A stretch of 42,956 nucleotides of DNA from Paenibacillus phytorum (GCF_013141715.1 NZ_WHOA01000026.1:1-42956), one strand, 5' to 3'. Shown: positions 16,475 through 25,724, counted from the first letter of the stretch. Program-made: numbers and translations. The notes: a model not told the origin generated them from the sequence alone.

Positions 16475-17281
16475 ATGTTGATTGATTATCATACACATCA
16501 TGTGCGCTGCGGTCACGCCTCTGGGGAACTGGAGGAATACGTCAAACGCGGCATCGAGATCGGGCTCACACAGTTGGGGCTTTCGGATCATATGCCGCTT
16601 TTGCATGTGGACCCTGCGACTTATTGGCCGGAAATGGCCATGCCGATGGAAGAACTGCCTCGCTATGTCGAGGAGTGTCTGCATCTTAAAGAGAAGTACA
16701 AAGATCAGATTGATATCCGTGTCGGGCTAGAAGGCGATTATATCGAAGGCTATGAGACGGAGATTGCCGCAATCATCAATGCGTACCCATGGGATTATGT
16801 TATCGGTTCTGTCCATTTCCTCGGCGAGTGGGATATTTCTGATTTTAGGCAGCTTGCGGGTTGGGATGGCAAGGATATTTATGCCGTTTATACCCAATAC
16901 TACGAGGCAGTGAAGAAAGCAGTCCGAACCGGACTGTATGACTATATCGGTCATATAGATATGATTAAACGATTTGGTTTCGTCCCGGATCGTGATACAT
17001 GGGAGCTTGAGAAGGCGGCACTGGACTCTGTGAAAGAATGTGGGCTTGCCATCGAGCTGAATGCTTCTGGCTTGCGCCATCCGTGTAAAGAGATGTTCCC
17101 GAGTCGCCGAATGCTGGAATATTGTCATAAGGTGGGAATTCCATTGACGATAGGTTCGGACGCGCACCAGCCGGATCGGTTGTCCCAATATTTGGACGAA
17201 GCTAGGGAACTCTTGAAATCCGTTGGATTTAACGAAATAGCCACATTTTCTGCCCGAAAACGACATCTTGTGACTTTTTAA
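16475..17281 (+). CDS. hisJ: Histidinol-phosphatase, PHP type
   Basis: 268-residue PHP-domain metal phosphatase that dephosphorylates histidinol phosphate (step 8). Metal-ligand motifs are in order: HTHHVRCGH at the N-terminus, LSDHMP, EGDYIEGYE, GSVHFL and GSDAHQPD near the C-terminus. Its place 26 bases after hisIE makes it part of the operon and distinguishes it from other PHP phosphatases; in B. subtilis hisJ lies elsewhere. It carries the operon to step 8, with hisD for the last step; no hisC aminotransferase gene is seen in the window. Confidence 0.92.
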   Translation: MLIDYHTHHVRCGHASGELEEYVKRGIEIGLTQLGLSDHMPLLHVDPATYWPEMAMPMEELPRYVEECLHLKEKYKDQIDIRVGLEGDYIEGYETEIAAIINAYPWDYVIGSVHFLGEWDISDFRQLAGWDGKDIYAVYTQYYEAVKKAVRTGLYDYIGHIDMIKRFGFVPDRDTWELEKAALDSVKECGLAIELNASGLRHPCKEMFPSRRMLEYCHKVGIPLTIGSDAHQPDRLSQYLDEARELLKSVGFNEIATFSARKRHLVTF

Positions 17282-17304
17282 TTTCGACATGTTTCATGTA
17301 TAAT
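17276..17304 (+). promoter_or_regulatory. Possible promoter upstream of prs
   Basis: A perfect TATAAT at 17299-17304 has only a poor -35 (TTTTTA, 17276-17281, spacer 17), which overlaps the hisJ stop codon. A second TATAAT at 17317-17322 has no -35. Confidence 0.4.
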
Positions 17305-17356
17305 GAGTAGGAACTGTATAATCTATTTAATGAACCTTCGGAGGTAACCATTAACC

Positions 17357-18307
17357 ATGCATAGCGACAATGTTAAAATCTTTTCCGGATCTTCGAATCC
17401 GAAGCTTGCGGAACGTATTTGTAAAGAGCTCGGCCAGCCGCTTGGACAAATTAAGCTTTCCCGTTTTAAAAGCGGAGAAATTTACTGTCTTTACGAAGAA
17501 ACGATTCGTAACTGTGACGTATTCCTGGTACAAACTTTTTCACATCCGATTAATGAGCACATGATGGAACTTCTGGTCATGATGGATGCGGCGAAAAGAG
17601 CTTCTGCAAGAACGATCAACCTTGTCATCCCTTACTATGGTTACTCTCGTCAAGAACGTAAAGCTGCTCCGCGTGAGCCGATTTCTGCTAAATTAGTAGC
17701 TGACTTGTTCAGTGCAGCAGGTGCAACTCGTGTTGTAACGATTGACCTTCATGCACCTGCGATTCAAGGCTTCTTCAATATTCCGGTGGATCATCTGACG
17801 GCTCTTGATCTTATCAGCGATTGCATCAAGAAGAAAAATTTACCTAACCCGATCATCGTATCTCCGGATGCGGGACGTGCGACAACCGCTGAAAAAATGG
17901 CGAACATTCTCGATGCGCCATTCGCGATGATGATTAAGAAACGCCCAGAACACAATGAGTCTGTGATTACCCACGTCATTGGTGATGTTGTAGGACGTAC
18001 TCCGATCATTATCGAGGATCTGATCGATACCGGTACGACGATTGTCAACGTTGTTGAGAGTCTGAAAGAAAGAGGAGCGCATGACGTATATATTTGTGCG
18101 ACACATCCTGTATTCTCCGGACCTGCCCTGCAGCGTTTAGATCACCCTAGCATTAAGGAAGTCATCATTACGGACTCCATTGCGATTCCGGAAGGACATT
18201 CCGATAAATTCAATGTACTTTCAGTAGCTCCGCTGTTGTCTGATGCGATTCGCATTATTAACGAAGGCGGATCCCTATCCTCCCTCTTCAAATACGGCGG
18301 CGTATAA
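17357..18307 (+). CDS. prs: Ribose-phosphate pyrophosphokinase (divergent paralogue)
   Basis: 316-residue PRPP synthetase, making PRPP from ribose 5-phosphate and ATP. The family landmarks are present: PYYGYSRQERKA with the ATP-binding loop, the flexible-loop lysine/arginine (KKRP, residues 194-197) and the PRPP loop (residues 220-228). Several usually invariant positions differ: PDAGR (170-174) instead of PDHGG, DLIDTGTT instead of DIIDTAGT, and FKSGE instead of FSDGE. It may therefore be a second, his-linked PRPP synthetase; the housekeeping prs in Bacilli lies beside glmU. GGAGGT precedes the ATG. Context suggests it supplies PRPP to HisG. A large palindromic element starts 4 bases after the stop. 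Confidence 0.9.
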   Translation: MHSDNVKIFSGSSNPKLAERICKELGQPLGQIKLSRFKSGEIYCLYEETIRNCDVFLVQTFSHPINEHMMELLVMMDAAKRASARTINLVIPYYGYSRQERKAAPREPISAKLVADLFSAAGATRVVTIDLHAPAIQGFFNIPVDHLTALDLISDCIKKKNLPNPIIVSPDAGRATTAEKMANILDAPFAMMIKKRPEHNESVITHVIGDVVGRTPIIIEDLIDTGTTIVNVVESLKERGAHDVYICATHPVFSGPALQRLDHPSIKEVIITDSIAIPEGHSDKFNVLSVAPLLSDAIRIINEGGSLSSLFKYGGV

Positions 18308-18310
18308 GGA

Positions 18311-18480
18311 AGCTTTATAAGACGACTTTGAAAACGAAGGTTACTCAGGAAGTGGATTCGGCGTCGAATCTTGAACGAAATCCGGGAACTGCGGTACTCA
18401 CGTAGGCTCACCTACGCTCCGTTCCTCGTTCCTCGGATTTCGTCCAACCTTCTCGGTTTTGAAAGCCGACTTTTAAAGCC
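18311..18480. repeat. 170-bp three-tier palindromic element after prs
   Basis: The outer arms 18311-18342 and 18446-18480 are imperfect inverted repeats (cores GCTTTA...AAG...CTTT and AAAAC...GAAGGTT and their complements). Inner arms GAACGAAATCC (18373-18383) with GGAAC and GGATTTCGT (18435-18443) pair next. The apex is a perfect 6-bp hairpin, CGTAGG (18401-18406) / CCTACG (18411-18416). There is no T-tract and no open frame. The architecture is that of a MITE-like or REP-like element, or a large structured RNA at the end of the prs transcript. Confidence 0.75.
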
Positions 18481-18540
18481 ACTATTGGACAAGGGTCAAG
18501 GGAAAAATTCAAGACCAGATCTTACCTTCGGATTATGTTT

Positions 18541-18568
18541 TTGGCTTCCAAGCGATCTATGGTATAAT
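18541..18568 (+). promoter_or_regulatory. Promoter of the TPR gene
   Basis: A perfect -10 TATAAT (18563-18568) is preceded by TGG, making an extended -10, with a weak -35 TTGGCT (18541-18546) at 16 bases. Confidence 0.7.
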
Positions 18569-18602
18569 TTGAGTGTAATCAAATTGCCGGAGGTGTCTTG
18601 CT

Positions 18603-20339
18603 ATGGAAAAGATTAAGCGTGTGTCCGAAGCGCCAAAGCCTAAAGTTATCTCAATTAACATGGATGCCGCATTCTTTTTCGAGAGAGCGGTTCAATCTTT
18701 GGATCGGTTTCATTATGATAAGGCATTGAAATATTTCCGGCGAGCTGCAGAGTATGAGCAGGATAATCCTGTGAATCACTGTAATCTCGCAGGAGTTCTC
18801 TCCGAAATGGGCAATTATGACGAGTCGAACCAAATTCTGCAGCATGTCCTTGATACGATCGATCCCGAGATGACAGAATGTCACTTTTATATGGCAAACA
18901 ACTATGCCAACATGGAAAATTTCGAGCAGGCCGAACAAGCGTTAGTTCGATATTTGGAGACTGACCCAACTGGTCAATTCATGGATGAGTCCGAAGAAAT
19001 GATGGAAATGCTGAGCTACGAGCTTGAACGTCCCGCCCCTCTCACTAGCATTAAGAGTCGAGAAGGGCTCTTCGAGCATGATAAAGCCCGTGCGCTTCTC
19101 GAAGAGGGTAAATTCGCTGAAGCTGTGAGGCAGTTAGAGAAATTGGTGAAGAATCAGCCAGATTTCACAGCTGCCCGCAACAATCTGGCCCTTGCATATT
19201 ACTATATGGGTCAGTTTGAAAAGGCAATGGAAACGATTCGCGCGGTGCTCGACATCGATGCCGGAAATCTGCATGCGCTATGTAATATGGCCATTTTCCA
19301 TCAGCATTTCGGTAACAAGGAGGAGTTAGCTGAGCTAACATCTCTATTGTGCAAGACGTTTCCTTTTCAGCAGGATCATGTGTTCAAGCTTGCAACAACG
19401 ATGGGCATCCTTTCTGAGCATGAGAAGGCATACCACTTGTTTAAGCGCCTGCTTAAAGCAGGCGACGGTACAGCAGACCCTTGCCTCTATCATTACGCAG
19501 CGGTAGCGGCCAGCCATATCGGTCGATTCGGTGAAGCTTACCGTTATTGGAAGCAAGCCGAGAAGCTTGATCCAGGCGCCGAAATCTCCAAGTTTTACTT
19601 GGAACAGCTGCGCTCACGCGAGAAGGTCGAAGGGCCGCTAACATGGAGCTATCACTACCATTTGCCTTTCGAAGAGCAGTTTAGGGTATTGGAGAAATCC
19701 ACGCAAGGGATCCCAGACCAATTGAAGAAAGATCCGCTAGTGCGTTCCTCCTTCTTCTGGGCTTTGCGTCATGGTGATATCGAGACAAAGCTGCAGGTGA
19801 TTCAAGCGTTCGGCTTAATTGCTGATAATGAAGTGAGAGATGCTTTGCAGGATTTCATCCTAGATCGTCAAGAGGATGACTATTTGAAACGAGTCGCGAT
19901 TTTCGTACTTCGCAGTATGGGGATCCGAGAGTCACTTCCCGCCTATCTTGAGAACCAAGAGATTACGGTAGAGGCCTCTCCTTACTCGCCGCATTTGCCT
20001 ATTTGGGATGCCAAATGGCAGAGTGTGATGGAAACGGCACTGTCCCATATGCACAAGCGCTACGATATGGTTCAACAGTATGATTTGGAAATCTTATGGG
20101 TTGAATTTCTGACGAAGATCTACCCGGGTGTGCCTAAGATTCATAAATCCGAGGGCTGGGCGGCAGCGTTAGAATATTTGATCGCCAAAATGCATCGCCG
20201 AGCTATTTCCTATCAGGAAGTATCTACACGCTATGGCGTTACAGTCTCTACAGTAAGCCGCAATGTAAAGTTGATTGATGACACGTGCGGTTTACGTGAG
20301 AAAATGGAAGCTATTTTCAACAAATTCACGAGTATTTGA
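18603..20339 (+). CDS. TPR-repeat protein with C-terminal HTH-like segment (YvcD position)
   Basis: 578-residue cytosolic protein. The N-terminal half (about residues 18-330) is built of tetratricopeptide repeats, for example AVQSLDRFHYDKALKYFRRA and ALAYYYMGQFEKAMETIRAV. The middle resembles helical repeats. The extreme C-terminus (about 540-565) contains SYQEVSTRYGVTVSTVSRNV, which looks like a helix-turn-helix. TPRs mediate protein-protein contacts; the function is unknown. Its position just before trxB matches yvcD of B. subtilis, which is also a TPR protein. GGAGGT lies 8 bases before the ATG. The HTH-like end suggests possible nucleic-acid binding, but this is inference. Confidence 0.85.
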   Translation: MEKIKRVSEAPKPKVISINMDAAFFFERAVQSLDRFHYDKALKYFRRAAEYEQDNPVNHCNLAGVLSEMGNYDESNQILQHVLDTIDPEMTECHFYMANNYANMENFEQAEQALVRYLETDPTGQFMDESEEMMEMLSYELERPAPLTSIKSREGLFEHDKARALLEEGKFAEAVRQLEKLVKNQPDFTAARNNLALAYYYMGQFEKAMETIRAVLDIDAGNLHALCNMAIFHQHFGNKEELAELTSLLCKTFPFQQDHVFKLATTMGILSEHEKAYHLFKRLLKAGDGTADPCLYHYAAVAASHIGRFGEAYRYWKQAEKLDPGAEISKFYLEQLRSREKVEGPLTWSYHYHLPFEEQFRVLEKSTQGIPDQLKKDPLVRSSFFWALRHGDIETKLQVIQAFGLIADNEVRDALQDFILDRQEDDYLKRVAIFVLRSMGIRESLPAYLENQEITVEASPYSPHLPIWDAKWQSVMETALSHMHKRYDMVQQYDLEILWVEFLTKIYPGVPKIHKSEGWAAALEYLIAKMHRRAISYQEVSTRYGVTVSTVSRNVKLIDDTCGLREKMEAIFNKFTSI

Positions 20340-20340
20340 T

Positions 20341-20374
20341 AGCCAGTCTTTTGCCTTGTCGAAAGACCTGGCTT
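20341..20374 (+). terminator. Terminator-like hairpin after the TPR gene
   Basis: AGCCAG-TCTTT (20341-20351) pairs with AAAGA-CCTGGCT (20362-20373) with one bulge; only three T follow, so termination may be partial. The rest of the gap to trxB (20375-20519) has small hairpins only. Confidence 0.5.
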
Positions 20375-20484
20375 TCATACATAAATAAAGCGGCGGTTTC
20401 GACTGCTCGCATGGAAGCACAATAAAGCGAAGCATACGAGGGCTGTCTTGCTGAAGCAAAACGCAGGCGATGCTTACGTAGATA

Positions 20485-20501
20485 GCTTTCCTGAGGAAAG
20501 C
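20485..20501 (+). promoter_or_regulatory. Hairpin immediately upstream of the trxB ribosome binding site
   Basis: A perfect 7-bp stem, GCTTTCC (20485-20491) / GGAAAGC (20495-20501), loop TGA, ends 4 bases before the AGGAGGG site. It could keep the site open or protect the 5' end; its function is not shown. Confidence 0.5.
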
Positions 20502-20519
20502 ACCTAGGAGGGAAACCAT

Positions 20520-21467
20520 ATGTACAAATCAGTCGTTGTAGGAACAGGACCATCCGGTCTAACAGCAGCCATTTATTTAGCGCGCGCCAACCTTAGTCCA
20601 CTCGTTATTGAAGGGCCAGAGCCCGGCGGACAGCTTACCACTACTACCGAAGTAGAGAACTTCCCCGGCTTCCCTGAAGGGATTATGGGTCCTGAGTTAA
20701 TGGAGAATATGCGTAAGCAAGCAGAACGTTTCGGCGCCGAATTCAAAACCGGTTGGGTGAACTCTGTTGAGCTGACGAATCGTCCGTTTAAACTGCAAGT
20801 TGAAGGTCTTGGCGAGATCGAGACAGAAACACTGATTATCTCCACGGGTGCTTCTGCCAGATTGCTGGGAATTACCAATGAGAGAGAAAACATCGGACGC
20901 GGCGTAAGTACTTGCGCAACATGTGATGGATTCTTCTTCCGCGGCAAAAAGATTGTTGTCGTTGGTGGCGGTGACTCAGCCATGGAAGAGGCGAATTTCC
21001 TTACTCGCTTTGCTTCTGAAGTTCGCTTAGTCCACCGTCGCGATGAGCTTCGCGCTTCGAAGATTATGCAGGACCGTGCTCGCGGCAACGAAAAAGTGAA
21101 ATGGGCACTGAATAATACGCCGCTTGAAGTTATAGCTGGTGAAAAAGGTGTAACAGGCCTGAAGGTCAAAAATAACGAAACCGGTGAAGATGAAATCATC
21201 GAAACGGACGGTATCTTTGTAGCTATCGGCCATACACCGAATACGAAGTTCTTAGGTGGACAAATCGATACGGATGATCACGGCTATATTATTGTGAAGC
21301 CGGGCACGACGGAGACGAATATCCCTGGTGTATTTGCTTGTGGTGACGTGCAAGACACGAAGTATCGCCAAGCGATTACAGCGGCAGGAAGTGGATGCGC
21401 AGCTGCCTTGGAAGCTGAAAAGTTCCTAGAAGGCAACATCGTTCACGATTGGAGCCAGTCGCTGTAA
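20520..21467 (+). CDS. trxB: Thioredoxin-disulfide reductase
   Basis: 315-residue FAD/NADPH enzyme that reduces thioredoxin. The FAD motif GTGPSGLTAAIY is at the N-terminus, the redox-active CATC is at Cys132 and Cys135, the NADPH motif GGGDSAMEEA follows, and the C-terminal GDVQDTKYRQAITAAGSG closes the FAD domain. A strong AGGAGGG lies upstream. It is followed by an intrinsic terminator, so the genes downstream need a separate promoter. The nudix gene yvcI, which follows trxB in B. subtilis, is absent; a glucokinase gene takes its place. Confidence 0.97.
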   Translation: MYKSVVVGTGPSGLTAAIYLARANLSPLVIEGPEPGGQLTTTTEVENFPGFPEGIMGPELMENMRKQAERFGAEFKTGWVNSVELTNRPFKLQVEGLGEIETETLIISTGASARLLGITNERENIGRGVSTCATCDGFFFRGKKIVVVGGGDSAMEEANFLTRFASEVRLVHRRDELRASKIMQDRARGNEKVKWALNNTPLEVIAGEKGVTGLKVKNNETGEDEIIETDGIFVAIGHTPNTKFLGGQIDTDDHGYIIVKPGTTETNIPGVFACGDVQDTKYRQAITAAGSGCAAALEAEKFLEGNIVHDWSQSL

Positions 21468-21488
21468 GTGGTCTGGAGTCTTTACAGC

Positions 21489-21520
21489 AAACGTGGAGGG
21501 CTAATCTCTCCACGTTTTCT
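21489..21520 (+). terminator. Terminator after trxB
   Basis: Perfect stem AACGTGGAG (21490-21498) / CTCCACGTT (21508-21516) followed by TTTTCTC. Confidence 0.8.
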
Positions 21521-21594
21521 CATTTCTTTGGGAGCTGTTGAATCTTGACCAGCTTACAGGCTTGACTTATAGTTGGAACAGGAGCATAAGTAAA

Positions 21595-21737
21595 CCCCAC
21601 AAAGTAACGCATAGCCTTCGAAGCTTATTCCATCCGCATCGAGCTTTGCTCGATCGGCGTTTAAACTTACCGCTAATTGCGGTCATACATCATGAATTGC
21701 TTCGATGAGAGTTTATACATTACTTTGCGGGGACCCC
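21595..21737. repeat. About 143-bp palindromic element between trxB and glucokinase
   Basis: The terminal inverted repeats CCCCACAAAGTAAC (21595-21608) and ATTACTTTGCGGGG (21719-21732) differ at two positions. Inside lie the perfect hairpins ATCGAGC/GCTCGAT (21638-21654, loop TTT) and ACCGC/GCGGT (21669-21683). GGGGACCCC caps the right end. There is no open frame. It has the layout of a MITE-like or dispersed palindromic repeat and leaves about 45 bases for the glucokinase leader. Confidence 0.7.
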
Positions 21738-21783
21738 GAAAAATGTCCGAAAATTATATGAATATTCATGAGGTGACCTTGCA

Positions 21784-22731
21784 ATGTCAGATCAGATTTA
21801 TATCGGTGTAGATTTAGGCGGTACGAATATCAAAGTGGGTATCTGCGATGAGCAGGGAAATCTGCTGCATACGTTTGAAGGCCCTACAGGCGCGGAGAAT
21901 GGTGCTGATTTTGTAATTGAGCGAATTGCGCAGTATGTACGCCAAATTGTCGAAGAGTCTCCGTTTGAATGGGAGCAAGTGGCTGGTATTGGCGCAGGTT
22001 TAGCCGGATTCATGGATATTCCGGAAGGCTTCGTCAAATTCTCTCCAAATTTGCAATGGCACAATGTCCCTGCGAAGAAAATGTTGGAAGGATTTCTGGG
22101 TAAAACGGTTAAGATCGACAACGATGCTAATGTAGCTGCTCTAGGTGAAGCTTGGGCAGGCAGCGGAGCAGGAATTCCAAATGTGGTTTGCTATACGCTT
22201 GGAACAGGTGTTGGCGGCGGGATTATTATTAACGGGAAAATTTATCAAGGTTCTTCGGGTATGGCAGGAGAGCTTGGTCATATGTCCGTTGTGCCAGACA
22301 TTGAAGCGATTCAGTGTGGATGTGGACAAATGGGTTGTCTAGAAACAGTTTCGTCGGCGACAGGCATCGTTCGTATGGCCAATGAAGCGGTTGAACGCGG
22401 CGAGAAAACGTCATTAGCTCTTCATGAGAAGATTGAAGCGAAGCATGTCTTCGATGCTGCCAAGAGCGGAGATGAAGTATCCCTGCGCATCGTGAACCGT
22501 GCTGCATATTATATTGGACGTTCGATGGCTGCGATGGCTGTTATTATTAACCCGAAACGATTCATACTCGGTGGTGGTGTTTCTAAAGCAGGAGAAATTT
22601 TATTCCAACCGATTCGTGAAACCTTTAAGAAATACACGCCAGAGACAGCCTCAGAAGGTGTTGAGATCGTTGCTGCAACACTTGGTAACGACGCGGGCAT
22701 CGTGGGCGCTGCTGGGTTGAATTTAAGATAG
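21784..22731 (+). CDS. glcK: ROK-family glucokinase
   Basis: 315-residue sugar kinase converting glucose to glucose 6-phosphate with ATP. It has the phosphate-binding DLGGTNIK at residues 10-17, a DNDAN segment (112-116) with the catalytic Asp, His166 and the zinc-binding CGCGQMGCLE (Cys178, Cys180, Cys185) that marks ROK proteins. There is no N-terminal HTH, so it is a kinase rather than a NagC/Xyl repressor. GAGGTGA lies upstream of the ATG. Its place beside rapZ-yvcK-whiA and the HPr system fits a role in central carbon use. Confidence 0.93.
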   Translation: MSDQIYIGVDLGGTNIKVGICDEQGNLLHTFEGPTGAENGADFVIERIAQYVRQIVEESPFEWEQVAGIGAGLAGFMDIPEGFVKFSPNLQWHNVPAKKMLEGFLGKTVKIDNDANVAALGEAWAGSGAGIPNVVCYTLGTGVGGGIIINGKIYQGSSGMAGELGHMSVVPDIEAIQCGCGQMGCLETVSSATGIVRMANEAVERGEKTSLALHEKIEAKHVFDAAKSGDEVSLRIVNRAAYYIGRSMAAMAVIINPKRFILGGGVSKAGEILFQPIRETFKKYTPETASEGVEIVAATLGNDAGIVGAAGLNLR

Positions 22732-22807
22732 ACGTAAAACGTACTGTTCGTATGGTTAGCAGATCTGAGTTGGCCTGCTAGAAGCACTCCAAAGGAAGGT
22801 GTCATTC

Positions 22808-23695
22808 ATGGAAGAAAACCATCCCTTAGCGAAACTGGTCATAATTACAGGAATGTCAGGTGCAGGTAAGACAATTGCCGTACAGAGTCTAGAGGATCTA
22901 GGATTCTTCTGCGTCGATAATTTACCTCCTGTGCTGATTCCTAAATTTGCTGAATTGATCGAGCAGTCGATGGGGAAAATCGGCAAAGTGGCACTGGTGA
23001 TTGATTTGCGAGGGCGTGAATTTTTCACTGCACTTCAGGAGTCGCTTCGTTATATTCAAGAGAATTACACGCTTAGTTATGAAATTCTATTCCTAGATGC
23101 TACCGATGCGACGCTAGTACAGCGTTATAAGGAAAGTCGCCGCCGTCACCCGCTAGCTCCCGATGGAGCGCCGCTTGAAGGTATTGGTCTTGAGCGTAAA
23201 CTACTGGAAGAGCTGAAAGGCTTAGCCACACAGGTTATTGACACAAGCACGCTTAAGCCGGTGCAGCTCAAAGAAAGAATTATTTCCAGGTTTACCAATT
23301 TGGAAACAAACCGCATATCTATAAATGTAATCTCCTTCGGATTTAAGTATGGTGTCCCAATTGATGCTGATTTAATCTTCGATGTTCGCTTCTTACCGAA
23401 TCCACATTATGTGGAACAGCTTCGTCCACAAACAGGTCAAGATCCCGATGTGTATGACTACGTGATGAAGTGGAGCGAAACGCAAGAGTTCCTGAATAAG
23501 CTGCTCGATATGCTGAATTTCTTAATGCCTCAATATAAGAAAGAAGGCAAGAGTCAGGTTGTTGTGGGCATAGGTTGCACTGGAGGTAAACATCGATCCG
23601 TCGCCATCACTGAATATCTCGGTAAAGTGATGGGGAACAGCGAAACCGAAACCGTGCGTTTGAGTCATCGAGACGCCGAGCGGGACCGTGTATAA
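22808..23695 (+). CDS. rapZ: RNase adapter/nucleotide-binding protein RapZ (YvcJ)
   Basis: 295-residue P-loop protein with Walker A GMSGAGKT (residues 15-22), a DLRGREFF Walker B-like region and the conserved C-terminal [14 protein letters not shown]. In E. coli RapZ guides RNase E to the GlmZ sRNA; in B. subtilis YvcJ binds and hydrolyses GTP and affects competence. The ATG at 22808 has AAGGAAGG 8 bases upstream; a GTG at 22799 is closer than that site allows. It is the first of the conserved rapZ-yvcK-whiA trio. Confidence 0.95.
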   Translation: MEENHPLAKLVIITGMSGAGKTIAVQSLEDLGFFCVDNLPPVLIPKFAELIEQSMGKIGKVALVIDLRGREFFTALQESLRYIQENYTLSYEILFLDATDATLVQRYKESRRRHPLAPDGAPLEGIGLERKLLEELKGLATQVIDTSTLKPVQLKERIISRFTNLETNRISINVISFGFKYGVPIDADLIFDVRFLPNPHYVEQLRPQTGQDPDVYDYVMKWSETQEFLNKLLDMLNFLMPQYKKEGKSQVVVGIGCTGGKHRSVAITEYLGKVMGNSETETVRLSHRDAERDRV

Positions 23696-23726
23696 GCAGT
23701 CCTACGATTAAGAGGGTGAAAGAAGT

Positions 23727-24710
23727 ATGGAACATGTTGAATTACAACGCAAGCCCAGAATAGTCGTTATTGGCGGTGGAACAGGTCTTTCGGTTATGCT
23801 TAGAGGATTGAAGGAGAAGCCGGTTGATATTACAGCCATTGTGACGGTAGCGGATGATGGAGGAAGCTCTGGTATTCTCCGGAATGAATTGCAGATGCCG
23901 CCTCCAGGTGACATTCGCAGCGTGTTAACGGCCCTTGCTGATGTCGAGCCTTTGCTGTCGCTTATTTTGCAATATAGATTTCAAGTGGGTACAGGTTTAG
24001 CTGGACACAGTCTGGGAAATCTAATACTAGCAGCTCTTACGGATATTACAGGTGACTTTGTCACTGCGGTTCAAGAAATGAATCGGGTATTTGCTGTTCG
24101 AGGTCGGGTTCTTCCCGCATCGAATCAAGCCATCGTGTTGAAAGCGATCATGGAAGATGGTACCTTAGTCGTAGGCGAGTCCAAGATTCCAAAAGCGGAT
24201 GGACGCATCAAGCGTGTATTCATCGAGCCGGCTAACGTGACACCGCTAGCTGAAGCCGTTCAAGCTATACGCGAAGCAGATGCTATATTATGCGGCCCCG
24301 GTAGCTTATATACCAGCTTGCTGCCGAATCTGCTTGTCCCTGGGATCGCGGAAGAAATTGTGAAATCAAATGCTGTAAAGTTGTTCATCTGCAATGTGAT
24401 GACACAGCCAGGCGAAACCGACGACTACTCGGTCAGCGATCATCTGGACGCCATTTATGATCACCTGGGCCAACACTTGTTTGACTATGTGATTGTGAAT
24501 AATGGGGAAATCCCTCCGCAAGTTCAGGCGAGATATGCGGAAAAGGGTTCGAAAGCGGTTCATTTGGACCTAGAAGAAGTCACGAAGAGAGGGTATCGGA
24601 TTATTGCTGATCGACTCGTGCTATTTCGTACCTACCTTCGTCATGATGCAGAGAAATTGAGTGACCATATTTATCAGCTCGTCGAAAGCTGGATGTTAAG
24701 GAAGAAGTGA
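23727..24710 (+). CDS. yvcK: Gluconeogenesis factor YvcK (CofD-like)
   Basis: 327-residue protein of the CofD/UPF0052 fold with the N-terminal [14 protein letters not shown] and VADDGGSSG motifs that bind UDP-sugars. In B. subtilis YvcK is needed for growth on gluconeogenic carbon sources and for normal cell shape, and it is a substrate of the PrkC kinase. AGAGGGTGA lies upstream of the ATG. Its stop codon (TGA at 24708-24710) sits within the start region of whiA, so the genes are coupled. Confidence 0.95.
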   Translation: MEHVELQRKPRIVVIGGGTGLSVMLRGLKEKPVDITAIVTVADDGGSSGILRNELQMPPPGDIRSVLTALADVEPLLSLILQYRFQVGTGLAGHSLGNLILAALTDITGDFVTAVQEMNRVFAVRGRVLPASNQAIVLKAIMEDGTLVVGESKIPKADGRIKRVFIEPANVTPLAEAVQAIREADAILCGPGSLYTSLLPNLLVPGIAEEIVKSNAVKLFICNVMTQPGETDDYSVSDHLDAIYDHLGQHLFDYVIVNNGEIPPQVQARYAEKGSKAVHLDLEEVTKRGYRIIADRLVLFRTYLRHDAEKLSDHIYQLVESWMLRKK

Positions 24711-24715
24711 GTCCC

Positions 24716-25648
24716 TTGTCCTTTGCGGCAACAACCAAAAAAGAATTGACGTTAATTACAGATGCGGAAGCATGTTGTGAAAAAGCGGAACTGTCGGCTT
24801 TGATTCGAATGAATGGATCTGTGCAGTTAACCAGCCAACGCGTCGTACTTGATATTTCAACCGAAAATGCAGCTATTGCTAGACGGATATACACGCTCAT
24901 CAAAAAGACGTACAAATTGCACACCGAGCTGCTCGTGCGTAAAAAAATGCGTTTGAAGAAGAATAACGTGTACATTGTTAGAGTTCCTGGTCAGGTCCAG
25001 GAGCTGCTCAGTGATCTGAAAATTGTTTCCGAAGGGTTCATCTTCACCACGGGAATTAACAAAGAGATCATTCGAGGCAACTGCTGCAAACGGGCCTATC
25101 TTCGTGGGGCATTCATGGCTGGAGGCTCGGTGAATAACCCCGAGGGTTCTTCTTATCATCTCGAGATTGCCTCGATTTACGAGGAGCATTGCAAGGCGTT
25201 ATCGCAGCTTGCGAACAAATTCGACTTGAATGCCCGCTGCATCGAACGCAAAAAGGGGTTCGTCTTGTATATCAAGGAAGGCGAGAAGATTATCGAGTTT
25301 CTAAGTATCATTGGCGCACATCAAGCACTTCTGCGCTTTGAGGATGTCCGGATCATGAAGGATATGCGTAACTCGGTAAATCGTATTGTCAATTGTGAAA
25401 CAGCGAACCTCAACAAGACGATTGGTGCAGCTGTTAGACAGATCGAAAATATCCGTCTCCTGCAAAGGGAGGTCGGACTCGATAGCTTGCCTGAGAAGCT
25501 AAGAGAGGTTGCCGAGATTAGACTTCAGCATCCCGATCTGAATCTCAAGGAGGTTGGCGACATGCTTAAGGGCAGTGTAAGCAAATCTGGCGTCAATCAT
25601 CGTCTGCGAAAAATCGACGAATTGGCTGAAAAACAGCGGAATTCGTAG
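24716..25648 (+). CDS. whiA: Sporulation/cell-division regulator WhiA
   Basis: 310-residue protein with an N-terminal LAGLIDADG-homing-endonuclease-like fold and a C-terminal helix-turn-helix ([20 protein letters not shown]). In Bacillus it acts in cell division and chromosome segregation; in Streptomyces it is a sporulation activator. The TTG at 24716 gives the family N-terminus [11 protein letters not shown]. The alternative GTG at 24707 overlaps the yvcK stop (GTGA) but sits only 4 bases from the AAGGA site; either could be used. It is the last gene of the trio. Confidence 0.93.
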   Translation: MSFAATTKKELTLITDAEACCEKAELSALIRMNGSVQLTSQRVVLDISTENAAIARRIYTLIKKTYKLHTELLVRKKMRLKKNNVYIVRVPGQVQELLSDLKIVSEGFIFTTGINKEIIRGNCCKRAYLRGAFMAGGSVNNPEGSSYHLEIASIYEEHCKALSQLANKFDLNARCIERKKGFVLYIKEGEKIIEFLSIIGAHQALLRFEDVRIMKDMRNSVNRIVNCETANLNKTIGAAVRQIENIRLLQREVGLDSLPEKLREVAEIRLQHPDLNLKEVGDMLKGSVSKSGVNHRLRKIDELAEKQRNS

Positions 25649-25695
25649 ATAAGAAGGCCCTGTACAGCGCATCTATAAGTTTTTCTCATTTTTTC

Positions 25696-25724
25696 TAGTG
25701 TACTTCAGGGAAAAATGCTATAAT
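25696..25724 (+). promoter_or_regulatory. Promoter of the HPr-family gene
   Basis: TATAAT (25719-25724) preceded by TGC (extended -10), 17 bases after the partial -35 TAGTGT (25696-25701). Confidence 0.6.

Noticed and set aside
18371..18616. 81-codon plus-strand frame after prs
   Set aside because: It lies across the palindromic element and the TPR promoter, has no ribosome binding site and reads as palindrome-derived sequence.
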